Shown here piece after piece: positions 57,890 through 64,000 of a stretch of DNA of 64,000 nucleotides. The stretch is from Loripinus fragilis (lineage: Eukaryota > Mollusca > Bivalvia > Lucinida > Lucinidae): NCBI GenBank assembly GCA_964019695.1, contig OZ026524.1:17291509-17355508 (forward strand), given 5' to 3'. The notes under the pieces are model-generated. The model did not search any database. It was not told where the DNA came from and saw only the letters and a list, made by a program, of their open reading frames with translations. Numbering within the stretch: position 1 is the stretch's first letter; each line of letters opens with the position of its first letter. A program made the position numbers and the translations under genes.

Positions 57890-58122
57890 GTTGCGTTCAT
57901 GTGCGCAATTTGCACCTGGGGGCAAATCTGCACCCGGGTGCTAATTTGCTCCACCGAATTTGCACCACCTACAAAGGTGGAGCAAATAAGCACCCGGATT
58001 TGCACCCGGGTGCATTTTCATAAAGCACCGTTTACATGACCAAAATACACCCCAGGTGCAAATATACACCCCGGGTGTATATTTGCATGGAGGTGTATAT
58101 TGTGCATATGAACGAGGCTTTA
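57890..58122. mobile_element. Word-saturated MITE (TTTGCACC)
   Basis: The ends GTTGCGTTCATGTGCGCAAT and, inverted from the right, AAGCCTCGTTCATATGCACA match. The interior repeats TTTGCACC, CACCCGGGTGC and GGTGCAAAT on both strands. An end fragment recurs at 55329. Non-coding. Confidence 0.75.
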
Positions 58123-59190
58123 AGATTGCGTAATGTCTCCATCTGTTCTTACATGTGACTTCTCAGACATTTGCATTGACTTTATGGCTACAAATATACC
58201 TTAGACCTCAATGACTGCTGCAAAAGTCAGTGAGTCCATTTACTTGCATGTCAGTGACACTTCAGACATTTATATCGAATTCTGATCTCATTTGGTGACA
58301 GGATTAACGTCTATGAAACATAGTATGAATAAAACAATACCTAAAATGTGACAGCACACGAAATGTTTGGACTTACTCGTATCGCATCGGCGAGCAGCGA
58401 AGACTAGGAGAAGCCTGTTCATACGCACTTTGCAGTGTTGTTAGAGCTTTCGCTTATCGCATACACAACGTATGATAGCCTAGAAAGGCTCTGACCAAAA
58501 TTATACGGTAAGGCAATCTTTCCATGGTGCTAGCTCAGCGCTGTAGATTATAAGAATGCATGTATATCATGCGCGTGGGAGTAGGATAGAAAATCACACG
58601 AATTATGGTTTCTTTTTCTTGCTCAACACTGATTTTATTTATTTTTCATTTATTTATGTATTTATTTATTTTAACATAAGCTTCCAGAAGCCACGGAATA
58701 CGCTAAGATGCAAATTTCGCATGATTACTTGACGTCCTGGGTAAGATAGCATGGATAAGATAAGATTTACTATCCCAGGGTAAAATCTCAGATATCCTTA
58801 TCCGGTGTGCCAGAAATCAATGTGTACACACCCTTTTCTAAAAAAAACTATATATACATGTAGGCACCTTAAAGTTGGTTCCTCGTCTGTTTTAGCATAT
58901 TTTCAAACATTTAAACAATATTCTTGAATGTATTGTTCTAAAAGCCAGACAGATTCTGCAATGTTTGTATTACTTCGCCATTATCAGATTTTATCGAAAT
59001 ACCATACGGTTAAAGTTTCTTTCAAACCATTGTTTGAGTATCAGATGTTATGGTGGGCGTAAAAAGACACAGAAGCGACAGACCATTATGGACCCTATTC
59101 CAAATGTAGTCAGTTATCCTCGTCGATCAACATCTGCTTATCTTAGTGTTCCCACTCTTTTTTTAAATATTTTAAAATGTGTGCAACCGC
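58123..59190. other. No gene seen; (TTTA)n near 58.65 kb
   Basis: A TTTA-rich tract covers about 58633-58672. No coding sequence or inverted ends recognised. Confidence 0.45.
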
Positions 59191-59199
59191 GTGAAATGA

Positions 59200-59436
59200 G
59201 CAACGCCATGTGATTTCCACCAATGTGGCATTTTGACAAGTGTGGACTCAGACGAGCCTGTACAGCCTCCTTTTTTTAATTGAGAAACTCCAAATGATGT
59301 TAAGTCAGTAGCTTACCACTCATAGAATATTCAAGCGACTAGAAATGGCTCTGATCAGACTACGCGCATGCGCAGGCTGATCTGAGGCTTTGCTGGTCGC
59401 ACATACCACATGATTGGAAATCTCATGTCGCGGCTC
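59200..59436. mobile_element. MITE family D, copy 2
   Basis: Same order as 55530-55769: CCATGTGATTTCCACCAATG, GACTCAGACGAGCCTG, TCATAGAATATTCAAGCGAC, CTGATCAGACTACGCGCATG and ATCTCATGTCGCGGCT. Flanking AAATG (59194-59198, 59437-59441) is a possible 5-bp duplication. Confidence 0.88.
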
Positions 59437-59454
59437 AAATGTTTGTGTTGGTGT

Positions 59455-59620
59455 TATACTTCCCAGTCAACAATTTATCGGTCATGCCGGTACTTTTCCT
59501 AGGTTATACCCAAACTAAGAAGATGATGAAGTGTCTTGCTCAATGGCTAAACGTAGTACCTCGAACCAGAGACCCGTCGACCTCTAGTAAAACACTTTCC
59601 CGAGTCACTGCGCTCATCCT
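59455..59620 (-). mobile_element. Diverged reverse SINE relic
   Basis: On the minus strand, GAGTCACTGCGCTC-type head complement, AGTGTCTTGCTCAA and GGTTATACC-type body pieces remain in SINE order. Confidence 0.5.
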
Positions 59621-59692
59621 AGTGAATTCTACAAATCGGGAAACCTCTGCAATGCTCCACAGGCAGCATAACTTTTAACAGTTCAATTCTGC

Positions 59693-59710
59693 TCAGAGAG
59701 AGAGAGAGCG
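59693..59710. repeat. (GA)n
   Basis: A short GA tract, partly mirrored by GCTCTCTCGCTC about 40 bp later. Confidence 0.7.
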
Positions 59711-60299
59711 CGCAAACGCCCCGTTAATGACGTATTTGCTCTCTCGCTCTTTCTTTTCCGGCTGTAAAGCGTGGAGAGTCAAATTTCTGAGTTCAAATAA
59801 GATTTGGAAAAATAATGATTGCTAATATTAATTAAGGCAGTTTTTGACTAATACATTTGGGCAGGTCGGGTTATTACATTAACTAGGTCAGAATATGGTT
59901 CAGTAATTAAGCATTTTGGTTTCTATGCTTTTCTCCCAATAATGATATTATTGAGGTTACTATTGGGGGTTACCTCCGTTTAGAGATTTCTCCCTAGAGT
60001 ATCCTCAAGGGTCATTTTGGGGAAATTTATCCTTAAGAGTTATTTTTTTGGCAAATGTTGTCTAGACAGAAATATCTCACGTTACATAATATATTGCATA
60101 GACTAGTATACAGATATCATTAATTATTCTTTAGGTGTTATGGAGGCCCTGTTACTGAACAGAGTCACACATGCACACCTGAATGAGTGATATTAGTTCA
60201 TGCAGCCCGAAGACAGCCTTGCCGAAATCGAAACTCAAGGTCTGAATCTAGGCTGCATACCCTTTTATTATAGTTTTAATTTTTCTTGTTCGAGATCGT

Positions 60300-61180
60300 T
60301 ACAACAAATGTGCTGAACGGATTGCGTGAATAAGCAAGCCGGTCTGCATCTTTGTTGTCCTCATTCTTCATATGTAGTCTCATAGAGTTAGAATATTGTA
60401 ATACTATTCTTAAGAGTTAATATCTAGGCAATGACGTATATGTTAATATCGACCAATACAGTTATATAGCGGTTATGCACGCTTGCAATTTTCATGGATT
60501 TGACATTTCATTGAGTTATGTTTAAATTTGAAACAGATAAGAACAATAAAGGCCCGGATCAGATTGTGTGATTGCGCAAGCTGGTCTGGGCTGTTGCTGT
60601 TCGCATACAACTAAGAGGGTATACTTTCCATAGTTTCATTTATAATTAATAAATTAACAGAAACCTGAGATAATCTATGGCGTACTCGTGTTCAGCATTT
60701 AACTACGATGTGTTTAAATTTGGAACAGATTAGAACAGTAAAGGCTCAGATCAGATTGTGTAATTACGCAATCTGGTCTGCGCTATTGCTGTTCACATAC
60801 AACTAGGAGAGTATACTGGTATGCGTCTCACATCTTCCGTGGTTTCATTTATAGTTCACAGGTAGACAGTAACCTGAAATAATCTACGACATAATCGTAC
60901 TTGGTATTTAACTGAGTTGTGTTTAAATTTGGAACATGTCAGAACAATAAAGGCCCAGATCAGATTGTGTGGTTACGCAAGCTAGTCTGTGCTGTTGATG
61001 TTCACATACAACTAAGAGGGTATACTGGTATGTGTCTCACCTCTTGCGTAATTAAATCTATAAGTTACAATTAGACAGTGATATGAGATAACTATGACAT
61101 ATCGAAACAGCTGAGGCACTGATCAGGCTGTGCGAGTGCACTGGCTGGTCTGTAACTTTGCTGTTCTCATAAACACCTGA
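60300..61180 (+). repeat. 190-210-bp array with GATCAG-type core
   Basis: TGTTTAAATTTG starts at about 60519, 60711 and 60920. Each is followed by AACAATAAAGGCCCAGATCA, GATTGTGTGATTGCGCAAGC and TGGTCTG, then CATACAACTAAGAGGGTATA. Partial units lie near 60310 and 61115. The core resembles that of the 20.7-21.7-kb satellite, but the surrounding sequence is different. Confidence 0.8.
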
Positions 61181-61589
61181 ACACAAAGGCATTTTAACGA
61201 CCACTTAAGAATCAATATGAACATTTGATCCCTGTGAATTCAGATGGGCCCTCTCACGCGTAGCGTGGGACTGTCCATTATGAAATCTATTGGGTCACAG
61301 ATGGGGTTTCTAAACTACGACGTATTTGTTCCAGAGGGTTATTTAAATCTTAGCAAGCGATGCAGATCCTGATGAAATGTGGCATTATGCCAATGTCATC
61401 TGGGTCCGCACTATTTACTAATACCTTCATTCAGGGGCCTACAGTATACTAGGGGCTAATGACGATACTGGGACAGCAAACATCGAAAACAAGTCATCAC
61501 AGGTCAATGCAACAAAGACGCCGGTCAGGCTGTATTAATATGCAGCCTATCCTGCATCTTTGTTGCATGCAATTAAAGTTTCAATTCGT
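61181..61589. other. Spacer or LINE 3' UTR; no gene
   Basis: Downstream of the LINE stop. No A-rich tail or tandem tail marking the LINE 3' end was recognised. Confidence 0.4.
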
Positions 61590-64000
61590 TTACGGATCGA
61601 GTAATTGATCCTTAACAGAGGTGTAGATGATTTTGATAAATTTTGCTACTGCTATTAATACTTTTGTATTTTTACTGTTCATCAGATTTTCATATTTCAA
61701 AACGTTTGGCTTTTGCAAGTAACGTGCTCTTAGAAATGCCTTTCTCTGTTCTGCTAACTTATTACAACTTAATAAGAAGTGGAATTCATCACCGATTTCG
61801 CATGTGCATAGGTTACATTTTCTATCACAGTATTCAATATTATGCCATCTTCCTGTTTCCACAGGAAGCTTATGATTCCTTGTTCTAAAACTGACGAAGT
61901 ATCGCATATACTGACTCGGCAATTTTGTCAAGTATGTTTCAAACTCGAATGTGTGTTTAAACAGCCTATAATTTGAGTTTTTGTCAACCTTTTGGTACCA
62001 ATCAGATAAGAAAATATCACACATTTTCTGTTTAAATGCTTTTGTTAGCCACGTTTTGTTTATGATGTCATGTGAATTCCAAATGCCACTAAAACCAGCA
62101 TTGTCCAATAAGCTCTTGATGCTATGTACCCGTTTGAAATACATTGATCTGTTTGTGATGTTGCTAAAATTGTAAACACTTCTGGCTGACAGGTATATTT
62201 GTGAAGAAAGTGTGTTAAAATTTTCAGGTAAGACAAGTTTAGCCCAGTAAGAGATCATTCTAGTGTGTATGTCAACATGGATCGGATAGCACCCTGTCTC
62301 CCCATAAACAATATAATTAGGTGTACTTGTTTTTAGGTTCAGTATGTATTTTAGAAACTTTAACTGCACACGTTCAATGATTTCAAGATTTCCAAAACCC
62401 CATACCTCACAGCCATAGAGAAGTATGGGTTTGACTAACTTGTTGAATAGCTCAATTTGAATGTCAATGGGCAATTGCATGTTTCGACTCTTGCGTAACA
62501 AACTGTATAATGCACGAGAACCTTGCTCAGCTATTTGCTTTTTGGTTGCGAGGAATGAATTATTTTTACTAAACAAAATTCCAAGATACTTGTATTCCTT
62601 AACAATTTCTAGCGTACTATTGTTAAGTTCAAATGAATAATGAGGGAGTTTCCCCTTACTAAAAATTAACACTTTTGATTTTTGCTGATTGACAGTTAGC
62701 CTCCAGAATTCACAGTAGTCTGCATATATATTAAGAGCATGTTGTAGGTCATCTGCTGAGTCAGCCAGGATAGCAGTGTCGTCTGCATAGAGCAAAATGA
62801 ATACTTTCAAATATATAAGCAATGTTTCATCAGATGGATGTTCTCGCACACGTATACCTGCAGCATGATGGGCTTTAAAATATTCTTCTAAATCGTTGAG
62901 AAATATTATAAATAACAAATGAGATAGGTTTTCCTCTTGTCTTACACCGATGTTGCTGATGAAGAACTCTGTTTTTGTAATGTTTACTAGTACACATGAT
63001 TTTATGTTTTCATAGATTTTTCTAATAATGTGTAAACACTTGCCATCAATTTTATGATAGACTAGCTTTTCCCATAACCCTTCCCTCCATACTCTGTCAA
63101 ATGCTTGTTTTAAATCTATGAAAGCACAAAATAATTTGCGTTTACCTTTGCAAACTAAGTCGATCAAGCTGTGTAGTGTGAATATATGGTCAATTGTGCT
63201 GTTACCTTTTTGAAAACCAGTTTGACAGTTGTTTATAATTTCATGTTCATCAATGAAATTTTGAATTCTATTATTTAATGCAGCTGTGAAAACTTTGCCT
63301 AGGCAGCTCAACAATGTAATTGGGCGATAGTTTGCAGGGTCAAGTGTGGACCCTTTATTTTTGTAAATGGGCTTGATCATACCCAGAGTCCAGATTTCGG
63401 GGATCATTCACGTGTCGAAAACTAAATTAAAAAGATTTACTATGGTTGGACAAATGGTGTTTGAAAGTGATTTTAAGTGCTCATTCAAAAGAAGATCGAT
63501 ACCGCTTGCCTTGATGTTTTTTAATTTGTTTATGACTTTTATAATTTCTTGCTCAGTGAATGGTCCATTTATGTATTCATTCGAGTTCTCGTTATGCTGA
63601 ATATTGGCTGTTGGATTACTGTTGCTGTTGGGATCATTATTTGCACTTTTGAAGAAGTTGAATAGTGATTCTGCGCTTGCTTCAACTGTAGTGTTCTTTT
63701 TGCCATTCAAGAGTTGCCAATACTTTCTTGGATTTGAACATTTTAGTTGTCGTATATTTTTGATAGTTTTTCGTTTGTGTTTTGTGTAAAACTTTCTGAC
63801 AGTGCGTTTGTATGCTTTACATGCTTTTGAAAGATTATTTTTGGTTTCACTGTCCTTGCGTAATTTGTATTGGAAGCGTGCTGAGTGAAATTTTTTCCTT
63901 GCAATTGAGCATCTATGACCAAACCAGTGTGTTGAATTTGTATCACCTGTACATGGTTTTCTTGAATTTTTGTACCCAAAACTTGTTTCTGCATTTATAA
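61590..64000 (-). pseudogene. Non-LTR retrotransposon ORF2 (RT), broken, partial
   Basis: This encodes the reverse transcriptase region of a LINE, which copies its RNA at a nicked target. The C-terminal frame (63407-61590, 605 residues) shows YRPITLLSCLGKVF, the first catalytic Asp in CAFIDLKQAFD (Asp 98), FLNDLEEYF, the active site LLYADDTAILAD (YADD 207-210) and LLYGCEVWGF. Near the C terminus lies a Cys/His cluster, CNLCTCEIGDEFHFLLSC. The same frame continues upstream through a TGA at 63408-63410 (FDT-stop-MIPEIW) into KNIKASGIDLLLNEHLKS and, past 63710, into THWFGHRCSIARKKFHSARF, leaving the window at 64000. The endonuclease domain is therefore outside. GVRQEENLSHLLF deviates from the usual GVRQGxxLSPLLF. 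Clade is jockey/CR1/I-like by appearance only. Confidence 0.93.

Overview
This window is eukaryotic, AT-rich, gene-poor DNA made largely of transposable elements. It looks like a bivalve mollusc genome. I infer this from a long internal array followed by an (ACGG)n stretch (the architecture of bivalve 'pearl'-type elements), a repeated tRNA-headed SINE, a DIRS-type tyrosine-recombinase retrotransposon, TTAGGG-type motifs and many short inverted-repeat elements. No species can be assigned and no complete host protein-coding gene can be supported. All convincing coding sequence belongs to two decayed retroelements, both on the minus strand: a DIRS-like element (about 12.3-14.8 kb) and a non-LTR retrotransposon (61.6 kb to the window end, continuing outside).

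Layout. 0-4.4 kb: microsatellite, a TTAA-flanked MITE, a mariner-type MITE and three diverged copies of a repeat. 4.47-9.15 kb: a foldback element whose left arm was split by a 4.27-kb element beginning TAGTCAGGG. 9.5-12.3 kb: MITE, poly-G, then a 61/63-bp array at the 3' side of the DIRS element. 12.3-14.8 kb: DIRS-like RT, RNase H and recombinase. 15.9-18.5 kb: exact 173-bp duplication, foldback and a SINE. 19.2-25.6 kb: sequences saturated with one short word (GTCGCACGA, TTGCGAC, then ACGTTAG), plus a 2.7-kb foldback element with an internal satellite. 25.97-31.77 kb: two copies of a 450-bp repeat, the second broken by a SINE and a 3-kb terminal-inverted-repeat element. 32.5 kb: a TTAA MITE nested in another repeat. 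33.2-39.0 kb: the second TAGTCAGGG element, in opposite orientation, carrying a SINE and a 1.29-kb pearl-like element. 39-48.2 kb: SINE relics, word-saturated elements, a 192-bp near-exact duplication, an 80-bp array and MITEs. 48.5-49.5 kb: Helitron-like element with six repeats rich in AGGTCA half-sites. 51-61.2 kb: foldbacks, a TTAGGG-containing satellite, MITEs and a second GATCAG-type array. 61.6-64 kb: LINE.

Nothing works together as an operon or pathway. The useful information is the nesting. Several insertions can be checked inside the window because an uninterrupted relative of the target is also present: the SINE and pearl-like element in the right TAGTCAGGG copy, the 3-kb element in the second 450-bp repeat, and the TTAA MITE. 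The most unusual patterns are the word-saturated elements, which share a leader resembling GCCYnGTCACAC, and a GATCAGACTGCGC pseudo-palindrome found inside several otherwise unrelated repeats.
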